DNA of 64,000 nucleotides from NCBI RefSeq assembly GCF_000378245.1, contig NZ_KB899502.1, forward strand, positions 106,843 through 170,842. Direction: 5' to 3'. A program made the position numbers and the translations under genes. The notes beneath the pieces were generated by a model. The model was not told the DNA's origin. It saw nothing but the letters and a program-made list of their open reading frames with translations, and did no database searches. This DNA is from Aromatoleum toluclasticum ATCC 700605 (GTDB taxonomy: Bacteria; Pseudomonadota; Gammaproteobacteria; Burkholderiales; Rhodocyclaceae). Positions 17,191 to 26,104 of this stretch are shown in pieces; the first letter of the stretch is position 1; every line of letters begins with the position of its first letter.

Positions 17191-18864
17191 ATGCTTGCAT
17201 CAAAGCTTGAGAGGTACGGGATTGGCGCCGGGAAGCGGAGGCGCCCGCTTGCATTGGCGCTTTCGCCCTTGTGGATGGCGCTCGCGAGTGCCGGCGTCTA
17301 CGCCGCGCCGACGGTGCAACTGGGACCGGACACGACGCTGGATTATTCCCTGACGCTTTCCTACACCGCGTCGACGCGAACGGAAAAGGCCGCGCGCGAA
17401 TACCTGAATGACCTTAACAGCGACGACGGCACGCGAAACTTCAAGCGCGGCTCGCTATTCACGAATCGCGCCAATGCGTTGGCGGAAGTCCGGCTCAAGC
17501 ATGACAACGTCGGTGCGATGCTGAGGGCGAGCAGCTTCTACGACTGGGCCTATCGCTCCTCCAACGACAACGACTCGCCGCTCACCGTCAACAAGACCGG
17601 CGATCACGATGAATTCACGCGCCGCACGCGGGAGCTGAGCGGCAAGAATTCCCGCATCCTCGATGCCTTCGCCTATGGCAACTGGATGCTGGGCGACGAG
17701 CAGTTCCTGTCGCTGAAGGCGGGCCGGCACGTGCTCGCCTGGGGCGAGAGCCTGTTCTGGCCGAACATCAGCCAGGGCCAGTCGCCGCTGGATGCAACGA
17801 AATTCAACGTGCCCGGCACGGAAGCGAAGGAAGGCTATCTGCCCGTCGGCCAGCTGTCGGCGTCCCTCACGGTGAATCCGTGGCTGACCCTCGCGGGCTA
17901 CTACCAGTACAAGTGGGAAGAGACCCGCCTCAACCCCGTGGGCGATTACTTCGGCAGCGATTATTTCGGGCCGGGGGCGCAGTTCTTCCGTCTCGCGCCG
18001 GGCGTCATCGACACGCTGCCGGACCACAGCTTCCGCGTCGCCAATTTCGCCGGCGAGATCAAGCCGCGGGACACCGGACAGTGGGGCCTCGGCTCGCGCT
18101 TCCGCCTCGGCGAGACCACCGAAGTCGGGCTCTACCACTACCGCTATCACGACCGCATCGGCGCCATGTTCTTCGACTTCACCGGCGCGACCCAGTATTC
18201 CTCGTTCAATCGTTTCGGGCGCAAGGCCTCGCCGGCGAGCGCGCCGTACTACAAGCTTGCGTACTTCGACGACATCAAGCTCACGGGCGTCAGCCTCAGC
18301 ACCAAGATCGGCGATGCCGTGCAGATCGGCGCGGAGGTCAGCTATCGCGACGGCGCGCCGGTCTATCTCTCCAACGGCGCCCCCGCGCGCGGCCAGCTCA
18401 CGCAGGGCAACCTCAATTTCCTCTACATCCTGGGCCCCTCGAAGCTCGCGCATCAAACGACGCTGATGGGCGAAGTGGTGCATCAGCGCATCGAAGGCGT
18501 CGACAAGCTGACCATCACCGGTGGCCTGCCGGGCCAGAACGGGACCTTCAAGGACTTCACCTACGACACGCAGACGAAGGCCTCGACCCTGCTGGGCCTC
18601 GGGGCGATCTTCGATTATCCCAGCGTGTTCGACGGTTGGGACCTGTCGACCAAGGCGATCTGGACGCAGAACGTCGATGGCAGCTCGCTTTCGGGCATGG
18701 GCAAGGACGACCGCCGCCTGACGCTCGGCGCCGACTTCAAGCGACTGGGGAACTTCACGGTCGGCCTGACTTACGTCGCCTTCCTCGGCTCGCCGGACCT
18801 CCCCAACGGACGCACGATGACCGACCGCGACTACGTGTCGCTCAGCGCGAAATACACGTTCTGA
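17191..18864 (+). CDS. DUF1302 outer-membrane-type protein
   Basis: 557 aa with a signal region (LALALSPLWMALASAGVYA, then AAP). The body is rich in alternating aromatic/polar beta-strand sequence and ends in YVSLSAKYTF, with the C-terminal Phe usual for outer-membrane barrels. DUF1302 proteins are commonly encoded next to DUF1329 proteins, as here. Likely an outer-membrane porin-like protein for hydrophobic substrates, inferred from family context. The ATG at 17191 follows GGGAGACAGG; it is preferred to a GTG at 17164. Confidence 0.85.
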   Translation: MLASKLERYGIGAGKRRRPLALALSPLWMALASAGVYAAPTVQLGPDTTLDYSLTLSYTASTRTEKAAREYLNDLNSDDGTRNFKRGSLFTNRANALAEVRLKHDNVGAMLRASSFYDWAYRSSNDNDSPLTVNKTGDHDEFTRRTRELSGKNSRILDAFAYGNWMLGDEQFLSLKAGRHVLAWGESLFWPNISQGQSPLDATKFNVPGTEAKEGYLPVGQLSASLTVNPWLTLAGYYQYKWEETRLNPVGDYFGSDYFGPGAQFFRLAPGVIDTLPDHSFRVANFAGEIKPRDTGQWGLGSRFRLGETTEVGLYHYRYHDRIGAMFFDFTGATQYSSFNRFGRKASPASAPYYKLAYFDDIKLTGVSLSTKIGDAVQIGAEVSYRDGAPVYLSNGAPARGQLTQGNLNFLYILGPSKLAHQTTLMGEVVHQRIEGVDKLTITGGLPGQNGTFKDFTYDTQTKASTLLGLGAIFDYPSVFDGWDLSTKAIWTQNVDGSSLSGMGKDDRRLTLGADFKRLGNFTVGLTYVAFLGSPDLPNGRTMTDRDYVSLSAKYTF

Positions 18865-18892
18865 TTGCGTTCAATCTGAAAAGGATCTGTTC

Positions 18893-20269
18893 ATGAAAAT
18901 GAAACTGTGCGGACTGCTGCTCACGTTCGTGGCGGCGGCCCAGGTGCTTCCGTCGGTGTCGTTCGCAAAGGGAACGGCCGAGGAGATCGCGCGCCTCGGA
19001 AAGGATCTCACCTGCATCGGTGCGGAGAAGGCCGGGAACAGGGACGGCAGCATTCCGGAGTTTTCGGGGAAGTGGCTTGGTGCGCCGCCGCACGTGCCGT
19101 TCAAGGGCACCGGCAACCACCCGCTGGACGCCTATCCCGACGAGAAGCCGGTGGCCGTGATCACTGCCGCCAACATGGAGCAGTACGCGGCGCGGCTGTC
19201 CGACGGGCAGAAGGCATTGTTCAAGAAGTATCCGCAGACCTTCCGCATGCCCGTGTATGCGAGCCACCGCGACTTCCGCTTCCCGGATTCCGTATGCCAG
19301 ACGGCGAAGGAGAACGCCGCCCACGCCGAACTGGTGAATAACGGCGAAGGCGTGATGGGCGTGACCGGCGGCCCGATCTTCCCCTTCCCGAAGAACGGTC
19401 TCGAACTGCTGTGGAACGCGATCATCCCGTATCGCGCCTACACCGAGGAACTCGTCTCGGACAACGCCTACGTGCTCGCCAGCGGCGCGATCAACTGGGG
19501 GCGCGTGAAGTCGCGCAACCTCGGCGCGGCGAACGAGCCGGGCGTGCGGCACAAGACCGAAGGGCAGTCCTCGTACTACCTCAACGAGACCCTGCTGCCC
19601 GAGCGCGACAAGGGCGAGATCAACACCGGCATGGAGTTCTTCAACTTCGCGCAGAACCCGCGCCAGAGCTGGCGTTTCGACCCGGGTACGCGCCGCGTGC
19701 GGCAGTCGCCGGGCTACGGCTACGACATGTCCTTCCCCGGCACCGGCGGCTCGATCACCGTGGATGAAGTGCGGATCTTCAACGGCTCGCCGGAACGCTT
19801 CGACTGGACGATCGTCGGCAAGAAGGAGATCTACATCCCCTACAACGCCTACAAGGTGCATTCGCCGAAGATCAAGTACTCCGAACTCGTGACGCCCGGC
19901 CACGCCAATCCCGAATTCATGCGCTACGAACTCCATCGCGTGTGGGTGCTGGAAGGCAAGCTCAAGGAAGGCTTCCGTCACCTGTACGGCCGGCGTGTGA
20001 TGTTCATCGACGAGGACACCCTGTTCCCGATCATGGCGGACAACTACGACGTGCGCGGCGAGCTGTGGCGGACCTCGATGCTGAACCACTTCTATGCGTA
20101 CGAGATGCAGACGCTGCAGGCCGGGGTCGGCTTCTATCACGACCTCAACGCGGGAACCTATCTCGCGTTCAACCTCATCAACGAGCAGCCGTCGGCCTAC
20201 AAGCTGAACGAGAACAAGATCACGCCGCAGATGTTCGGGCCCGAGGCGGCCCGACGCATGGGTCTGTGA
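18893..20269 (+). CDS. DUF1329 exported protein
   Basis: 458 aa with a cleavable signal peptide (MKMKLCGLLLTFVAAAQVLPSVSFA). The mature protein is rich in Tyr, Trp and Asn and has a LolA/LolB-like DUF1329 character (QNPRQSWRFDPGTRRVRQSPGYGYD; YGRRVMFIDEDTLFP). It is probably periplasmic or attached to the outer membrane. It lies 28 bp after the DUF1302 gene and is surely co-transcribed. The DUF1302/DUF1329 pair plus a BNR protein is a recurrent set that may handle lipophilic substrates; the mechanism is unknown. Confidence 0.87.
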   Translation: MKMKLCGLLLTFVAAAQVLPSVSFAKGTAEEIARLGKDLTCIGAEKAGNRDGSIPEFSGKWLGAPPHVPFKGTGNHPLDAYPDEKPVAVITAANMEQYAARLSDGQKALFKKYPQTFRMPVYASHRDFRFPDSVCQTAKENAAHAELVNNGEGVMGVTGGPIFPFPKNGLELLWNAIIPYRAYTEELVSDNAYVLASGAINWGRVKSRNLGAANEPGVRHKTEGQSSYYLNETLLPERDKGEINTGMEFFNFAQNPRQSWRFDPGTRRVRQSPGYGYDMSFPGTGGSITVDEVRIFNGSPERFDWTIVGKKEIYIPYNAYKVHSPKIKYSELVTPGHANPEFMRYELHRVWVLEGKLKEGFRHLYGRRVMFIDEDTLFPIMADNYDVRGELWRTSMLNHFYAYEMQTLQAGVGFYHDLNAGTYLAFNLINEQPSAYKLNENKITPQMFGPEAARRMGL

Positions 20270-20296
20270 TCCGCGCCGCGCCGCGTGCGGGCGAAC

Positions 20297-20314
20297 CCGG
20301 GCCGGTCGGCCCGG
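20297..20314 (+). terminator. GC-rich hairpin between DUF1329 and OYE genes
   Basis: CCGGGCCG-GT-CGGCCCGG, 8-bp arms, 28 bp after the DUF1329 stop. No T tract; may attenuate read-through into the reductase gene. Confidence 0.35.
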
Positions 20315-20388
20315 AGGATGCCCCGCGCGGCATTCCGCTTTTCATGCGGCCGCCTCCGGGTGGCCGCAGCCACGACGAGGGACATGCG

Positions 20389-21615
20389 ATGACAGCAACA
20401 GCATCGCCGTTCGATCCGCTGACACTGGGGCCCCTGCGGCTCCGCAATCGTTTCATCCGCGCCGGCGCGAACGAGGGCATGGTGGTGGAGGGCGCCCCCA
20501 GCCGCGCGCTCGTGAAACATCACCGCGACCTCGCCGCGGGTGGCGTCGGCATGACGACCGTGGCCTACGGCGCCGTGAGCGAGGTCGGCCGCACGCTGCC
20601 GAACCAGGTGTGGCTGCGCCCGGAGATCCTGCCCGACCTGCGCGTGCTGGCCGACGCGGTGCATGCCGAGGGCGGGGCGGTCTCCTACCAGCTCACGCAC
20701 GGCGGCTCCTTCGTCACGTCCCTGAAAGTGCGCGGGCCCACGATGAGCGCGTCCTCCGGCTTCAACAAGGCGGGACTCCTGCGCGGCAACCTGTTCCAGC
20801 GCGCGATGACGGCCGACGACATGGAGCGCGTGACGCAGCAGTTCGTCGAGGCCGCGCAGCTGTGCAGGCAGGCGGGCTTCGATGCCGTCGAACTGCACAT
20901 GGGCCACGGCTACCTCCTCAACCAGTTCATCTCGCCGCTGTCGAACCGGCGCCGCGATGCCTTCGGCGGCAGCGCCGAGAACCGCGTGCGCTTTCCTGCC
21001 GCGGTGCTTGCGCGGGTCAAGGAAGCGGTCGGCCGCGACATGGCCGTGCTCGCGAAGATCAACGTCGCCGACGGCGTGAAGGGCGGCGCCACGGTGGATG
21101 ACGCGATCGTCACCGCCCGCGCGCTGCAGGCGGCCGGCGCCGACATGCTGGTGCTGTCGGGCGGGCGCAACGTCGAGTCCGGTTGGTTCATGTTCGGCAG
21201 CAATCACGACATGGACGAGATGCGGAAGGTGCTCGCGGCCAGCCCGATCACCGGCCTGATGCTCAAATGGTCGCAGCGCGGCGTGCCCCGCATCGCGTTC
21301 CGCGAGATGTACTTCCTCGACTACTCACGCCGCATCCGCGCGGCGGTCGACGTCCCGCTTGGCTACCTCGGTGGCGCCAAGTCACTGGCGAACGCCGAAC
21401 AGGCGGTGCGCGAGGGTTTCGACGCCGTCGTCATGGCGCGCGCTCTGATCCATGACCCGGCGCTCGTGAACAAGTACCGGGATGGCAGCGCGACCCAATC
21501 GGGCTGCACCAACTGCAATCGCTGCGTGCCCTACATCTATCACCCGGCCGGGACATGGTGCGTGATGAATCCGCCCAACGATCCGGACCTCAACAAGATC
21601 CGGGCCGCCGGCTGA
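20389..21615 (+). CDS. NADH:flavin oxidoreductase, old yellow enzyme family
   Basis: 408 aa TIM-barrel FMN enzyme. Substrate-binding pair H-x2-H in ELHMGHGYLLNQFISP, and FMN phosphate region YLGGAKSLANAEQAV. A C-terminal cysteine group (SGCTNCNRC plus a later C in TWCVMNP) resembles the tail of the long OYE/2,4-dienoyl-CoA reductase branch, though the spacing does not guarantee a [4Fe-4S] cluster. Likely reduces an activated C=C bond in a cyclic enone. The ATG follows GAGGGA. The KstD-like gene is 44 bp downstream. Confidence 0.9.
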   Translation: MTATASPFDPLTLGPLRLRNRFIRAGANEGMVVEGAPSRALVKHHRDLAAGGVGMTTVAYGAVSEVGRTLPNQVWLRPEILPDLRVLADAVHAEGGAVSYQLTHGGSFVTSLKVRGPTMSASSGFNKAGLLRGNLFQRAMTADDMERVTQQFVEAAQLCRQAGFDAVELHMGHGYLLNQFISPLSNRRRDAFGGSAENRVRFPAAVLARVKEAVGRDMAVLAKINVADGVKGGATVDDAIVTARALQAAGADMLVLSGGRNVESGWFMFGSNHDMDEMRKVLAASPITGLMLKWSQRGVPRIAFREMYFLDYSRRIRAAVDVPLGYLGGAKSLANAEQAVREGFDAVVMARALIHDPALVNKYRDGSATQSGCTNCNRCVPYIYHPAGTWCVMNPPNDPDLNKIRAAG

Positions 21616-21659
21616 GCCGGCGAGATTCCGGACCGAACCTCACCCCAAGGAGACCCGAT

Positions 21660-23129
21660 ATGCAGCAGCAGTTTTCAGCCTCGCGGCCGTGCCGCGTCGA
21701 GGACGTCCCGCACTGGGACATCGAGACCGACGTTGCCGTGATCGGCTTCGGTGCCGCCGGCAGCTGTGCGGCCATCGAGGCGCGGCGCGCAGGCGCGGAC
21801 GTGGCGATCTTCGAAGTCGCCGCAGCGCCGGGCGGCAGCGCGGCCCTTTCCGGCGGCGAGGTGTACGTCGGCGGCAGCGGCGGCACATCGGTGCAGCGCG
21901 CGGCCGGTTTCGAGGATTCCACCGAGGATCTCTACAAGTACCTCGTCATGGCCGGCGGGCCCGGCGCCGATACCGCACGCGCGCGCGTCTATGCCGAGAA
22001 CGCCGAAGCGCACTTCCGTTGGCTGCAGGAGCAGGGCGTGCCGTACAAGGGAACCTTCCTGCCCGGCAAATGGCTCGAGCCGCACACCGACGACACGCTC
22101 GTGTGGTCGGGCTCGGAGCAGGCCTGGCCCTTCTCGGCCGAGGCCAAGCCCGCCCCGCGCGGCCATACCGCGCAACAGGACGGCTGGAGCGCAGGGCGCA
22201 CGCTGATGGAAACGCTCTCCGGCCGTGCCGAGGCGCTGGGTGCCAAAGTGTATTGCAATAGCCGCGCACTGGCCCTCGTGACCGGCACGGACGGCGCAGT
22301 CGTCGGCCTCGTCGTGCGCATCGACGGCGAGCCGCGCTACGTGCGCGCGCGCCGCGGCGTGGTGCTGGCGGCGGGGGGATTCATCACCAACCGCGAGATG
22401 GTCGAACGCTACGCCCCCGACGCGCTCGTCTGCGAGACGCCCGTGTCCGCCGGCAACGACGACGGCTCCGGCATCCGCATGGGCATCGGCGTCGGCGCCG
22501 CCGCGATCCACATGGACCAGTTCTTCGCGACGCTGCCTTACTTCCCGCCCGAATCGCTGGTGAAAGGCATCTTCATCAACGAGCGCGGCGAGCGCTTCAT
22601 CAACGAGGATGCCTACCACGGCCGCGTCGCCCACTACGTGCTGCGCCAGCCGGCCGGACGGGCATGGCTGATCGTCGACGACGAAATCTTCGGCCGCCCG
22701 ATGATCCACCGCGACATCACGATCGCCGCCGTCGGCGAGACCTGGGAGGAGCTGGAGCAGGAACTCGCACTGCCGGAGGGCAGCCTGCGGCGTACCGCCG
22801 AGGCTTTCAACCGTAACGCAGCCGAGGGCAGCGATCCCGATTTCCACAAGGCGGCGAACTGGCTACGGCCGTTGACGAAGGCGCCTTTCGCGGCACTGAG
22901 CTATTGCCGTGGAGACATCCCGGGGCACGCCTTCACGCTGGGGGGACTCGCGACGGATACGGACGGCGCGGTGCTGGACGAGGCCGGGCGAAAGGTTACC
23001 GGGCTCTATGCCGCGGGGCGTTGCGCCTGCGGTTTGCCGCGCTGGGGGGAGGGGTACAGCTCGGGCATGTCTTTGGGGGATTCGACCTTTTTTGGGCGAC
23101 GGGCGGGGCGGCGCGCGGCGGTGGGGTGA
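21660..23129 (+). CDS. FAD-dependent oxidoreductase, KstD/fumarate-reductase flavoprotein family
   Basis: 489 aa. FAD motif GFGAAG at residues 29-34, a second FAD-contacting region GGSAALSGGEVYVGG, and the C-terminal CRGDIPGHAFTLGGLATDTDGAVLDEAG with YAAGRCACGLP. This family includes 3-ketosteroid delta1-dehydrogenase and cyclic ketone desaturases. Beside an OYE reductase and a BamA-like hydrolase, it may introduce a double bond next to a ring carbonyl. No signal peptide, so cytoplasmic. Substrate unproven. Confidence 0.88.
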   Translation: MQQQFSASRPCRVEDVPHWDIETDVAVIGFGAAGSCAAIEARRAGADVAIFEVAAAPGGSAALSGGEVYVGGSGGTSVQRAAGFEDSTEDLYKYLVMAGGPGADTARARVYAENAEAHFRWLQEQGVPYKGTFLPGKWLEPHTDDTLVWSGSEQAWPFSAEAKPAPRGHTAQQDGWSAGRTLMETLSGRAEALGAKVYCNSRALALVTGTDGAVVGLVVRIDGEPRYVRARRGVVLAAGGFITNREMVERYAPDALVCETPVSAGNDDGSGIRMGIGVGAAAIHMDQFFATLPYFPPESLVKGIFINERGERFINEDAYHGRVAHYVLRQPAGRAWLIVDDEIFGRPMIHRDITIAAVGETWEELEQELALPEGSLRRTAEAFNRNAAEGSDPDFHKAANWLRPLTKAPFAALSYCRGDIPGHAFTLGGLATDTDGAVLDEAGRKVTGLYAAGRCACGLPRWGEGYSSGMSLGDSTFFGRRAGRRAAVG

Positions 23130-23182
23130 GCGCAGCAGTCCCCTGTCCGTGTTCGAGGGGTTTCGCCGAGTGGGCAAGCGGT

Positions 23183-24736
23183 TCAGTGGGCACCGCCGGC
23201 GACGCTCGTGTCCATCTTGTTCGTCACGGGGCGGCTCAACCAGATCAGGGCTGTCAGGACGAGGAAGAGGATCCCTGCCGCCCAGAAGAGGTCGGTCGCC
23301 GACAGCATGTAGGCCTGGCGCGTGACCTGGCGTTCGATCATGCCCATCGCCTGCGCCGGATCCAGCCCCAACGCGGACATGCCCTGTAGCGCCTGTGTGG
23401 TGGGGGCATCGTAGGCGGTGATGTGTTCGACCAGATGCGCGTGATGCATCGCGGCGCGGTCGTCCCACATCGTCGTCGAGATCGAGGCGCCCATGCCGCC
23501 CGCCGTGATGCGGAAGAAGTTCGACAGGCCGGCGGCGGCGGGGATGCGCTCGGGCGGCAGGCCGGACAGCGTCAGCGCGGTGAGCGGGATGAAGAAGGTC
23601 GCCATCGCCGCGCCCTGCACGAGCTGCGGGATCACGATCGCCATCATGTCGGCGTCGGTGTTGAAGCCTGCGCGCATGAAGGCGGTGGTCGCGAAGACGA
23701 TGAAGGCGAAGCTCGCGATCAGGCGCGGGTCGGTGCGCGGCAGGATGCGACCGACGAAGGGCGATAGCAGCAGCGCGAAGATGCCGATCGGCGCCGTGAC
23801 GAGGCCCGCCCAGGTCGCCGTGTAGCCCATGAACTGCTGCAGCCACAGCGGCATCAGCACGACCATGCCGAAGAAGAGACCGTAGGCGAGCGACACGGAG
23901 ACCACGCCGGTGGCGAAGTTGCGCCGCTTGAAGAGCGTGAGATCGACGACTGGATGCTTGTCGGTGAGCTCCCACACGACGAGGAAGCTCAACGCGACGA
24001 CGGCGACCACGGCGAGCGTGACGACTTCGCCGGACGCGAACCAGTCGAGCTCCTTGCCCTTGTCCAGCATGACCTGCAGCGCACCGACACCGAGGACGAG
24101 CAGCGCGAGCCCGACGCCGTCGATCGGGAGCTTCCTCGTCGCGGATTCGCGCGTGCGCATCAGCCGCCACGTGAGCCACGCGGCGCCGAGGCCGACCGGG
24201 ATGTTGATGTAGAAGATCCACGGCCAGGTGTAGTTGTCCGAGATCCAGCCCCCGAGGATCGGTCCGAGCACCGGTGCGACCAGCGTCGTCATCGACCACA
24301 TCGCGAGCGCCATGGCGGATTTTGCTTTCGGATAGCTTTGCAGCAGCAGCGCCTGCGATAGCGGGATCATCGGTCCCGCGACCGCGCCCTGCAGCACGCG
24401 CGCGGCGATCAGCATCTCGAGGCTCGTCGACATACCGCACAGCAACGAGGCGATGACGAATAGCACGATCGACGACACGAAGAGCTTCACCTGCCCGATG
24501 CGCTGCGTGAGCCAGCCGGTGAGCGGCACGCTGATCGCGTTGGCGACGGCGAAGGACGTGATCACCCAGGTGCCCTGGCTCGCGCTGACGCCAACATCGC
24601 CGGAGATGGTCGGGATCGACACGTTGGCGATCGTCGTGTCGAGCACATTCATGAAGGTGGCGAGCGACAGCGCCACCGTCGCGAGGACCAGGGCCCCGCC
24701 CGAGAGCGGGGGGAGCGGTTGCGAGGCTTGGCTCAT
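23183..24736 (-). CDS. DHA2-family MFS efflux transporter (EmrB type)
   Basis: 517 aa with about 14 hydrophobic segments, typical of the DHA2 drug:proton antiporters. The N terminus has LDTTIANVSIPTISGD, and the characteristic GWLTQRIGQ and ARVLQGAVAGPMIPLSQA follow. It forms a tripartite pump with the HlyD-type adaptor and outer-membrane factor encoded directly upstream. It ends convergent with the KstD-like gene. Likely exports toxic substrates or intermediates. Confidence 0.94.
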   Translation of the reverse strand: MSQASQPLPPLSGGALVLATVALSLATFMNVLDTTIANVSIPTISGDVGVSASQGTWVITSFAVANAISVPLTGWLTQRIGQVKLFVSSIVLFVIASLLCGMSTSLEMLIAARVLQGAVAGPMIPLSQALLLQSYPKAKSAMALAMWSMTTLVAPVLGPILGGWISDNYTWPWIFYINIPVGLGAAWLTWRLMRTRESATRKLPIDGVGLALLVLGVGALQVMLDKGKELDWFASGEVVTLAVVAVVALSFLVVWELTDKHPVVDLTLFKRRNFATGVVSVSLAYGLFFGMVVLMPLWLQQFMGYTATWAGLVTAPIGIFALLLSPFVGRILPRTDPRLIASFAFIVFATTAFMRAGFNTDADMMAIVIPQLVQGAAMATFFIPLTALTLSGLPPERIPAAAGLSNFFRITAGGMGASISTTMWDDRAAMHHAHLVEHITAYDAPTTQALQGMSALGLDPAQAMGMIERQVTRQAYMLSATDLFWAAGILFLVLTALIWLSRPVTNKMDTSVAGGAH

Positions 24737-24779
24737 GGCGGGAGCTCCGGTTGCAGCCGTTGTCGTGGGTGGGGGCAGC

Positions 24780-26075
24780 TCAGTGAGCGAGCTGCAGCCT
24801 GGTGCGGATCAGCGGCTGTGTCTTCAGCGCGTCGCCAGCCATCTGCGCAGCGGGGCGGGTGGCGTCGCCGCGGCGGGCGAGCGGCGGGATGTCCTGCGCG
24901 GGCGTCCCGTGCAGGTTGCTGGCGATGATCTGCTTGACCAGTGCATCCGCCCCCGCGCTCTCTTGCGAGAACACTTCGGTCTGCGCGACCGGCTCGTGGC
25001 GCTTGCCGCCTTCGGCCAACTGCTTGCCGCTTTGGTCGTGGACGTCGACATCGACCTGCATCGACAGGCCGACGCGCAGCGGATGCTCGCCGAGCTCTGC
25101 CGGATCGAGCGCGATGCGCACCGGCACGCGCTGCACGACCTTGATCCAGTTGCCCGTTGCGTTCTGCGCCGGCAGCAGCGCGAAGGCCGAACCGGTGCCG
25201 GCGGCGAGGCCGGCGACCTTGCCGTGGTACTCGATATGGCTGCCATAGATGTCGGAGGTCAGCGTCACTGGTTGGCCGATGCGCATGCGCCGGAGCTGGC
25301 CTTCCTTGAAGTTGGCGTCGACCCACACCTGGTCAAGCGGGATCACGGCCATCAGCGGGGCTCCCGGGGCGATGCGCTGGCCGACCTGCACTGCGCGCTT
25401 CGCGACGTAGCCCGAGACCGGCGCGGGGATCGCGGTGCGCTCGTAGGCGAGCCAGGCTTCGCGGACCTGGGCGGCGGCGGCCAGCACGCGCGGATGCTGC
25501 TCGACGGTCGCGTTGTCGATCAGCGCGTGGTTCGATGCGTACTGTTCCTGTGACGCTGCGAGTGCGGCCGTGGAGGCGGCGAGCGCGGTGCGGGCGTGTT
25601 CGATCTCCTCGGCCGAGACGGCGCCGCTGCCTGCGAGGGCCTGCCGGCGCGCGAGGTCATCGCGGGCTTTCGCGACATCGGCTTCGCGCAGCTTCGTGTT
25701 CGCCGACAGCGCATTGCTCGTCGCGAACAGCGTGCGCACTTCGCGCACCGTCTGCGCGAGCTGGGCCTGGGCGTGATCGAGTGCGAGCTTGGCATCGGCC
25801 TGGTCGAGCTCGACCAGCGATTCGCCGCTGCGCACGAAGTCGGTGTCGTCCGCATGGATCGCGAGCACGGTGCCGGCGGTGCGTGGGGTGATCTGCACGA
25901 CGTTGCCGGCGACGTAGGCGTCGTCGGTCTTCTCGACATGACGCGCGAAGAGCGACCAGTAGGTGCCGTAGGCGATCCCGGTGGCGGCGAAGAGGCCGGT
26001 GAGGGCGAGCAGCATGCGTTTGCGGCGGGGCGTCGATTCTGGCACGGCGGCGGCTTGGGGGGTGTTGGCGGTCAT
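24780..26075 (-). CDS. HlyD-family membrane fusion protein (EmrA type)
   Basis: 431 aa: one N-terminal transmembrane segment (LLALTGLFAATGIAYGTYW), a lipoyl/barrel-sandwich half motif VEKTDDAYVAGNVVQITPR, a long coiled-coil hairpin (about residues 110-210), then IPAPVSGYVAKRAVQVGQ and DANFKEGQLRRMRIGQPV. Periplasmic adaptor between the MFS pump and the outer-membrane channel. AAGGAG precedes the ATG. Confidence 0.94.
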   Translation of the reverse strand: MTANTPQAAAVPESTPRRKRMLLALTGLFAATGIAYGTYWSLFARHVEKTDDAYVAGNVVQITPRTAGTVLAIHADDTDFVRSGESLVELDQADAKLALDHAQAQLAQTVREVRTLFATSNALSANTKLREADVAKARDDLARRQALAGSGAVSAEEIEHARTALAASTAALAASQEQYASNHALIDNATVEQHPRVLAAAAQVREAWLAYERTAIPAPVSGYVAKRAVQVGQRIAPGAPLMAVIPLDQVWVDANFKEGQLRRMRIGQPVTLTSDIYGSHIEYHGKVAGLAAGTGSAFALLPAQNATGNWIKVVQRVPVRIALDPAELGEHPLRVGLSMQVDVDVHDQSGKQLAEGGKRHEPVAQTEVFSQESAGADALVKQIIASNLHGTPAQDIPPLARRGDATRPAAQMAGDALKTQPLIRTRLQLAH

Positions 26076-26104
26076 CGTTGTTCTCCTTCGGAGCCGGGAA
26101 GGGC

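Noticed and set aside
3207..23129. A complete steroid degradation pathway
   Set aside because: KshA-, KshB-, HsaA- and KstD-like proteins are suggestive, but HsaC, HsaD and other diagnostic genes are missing; the assignment would be speculative.
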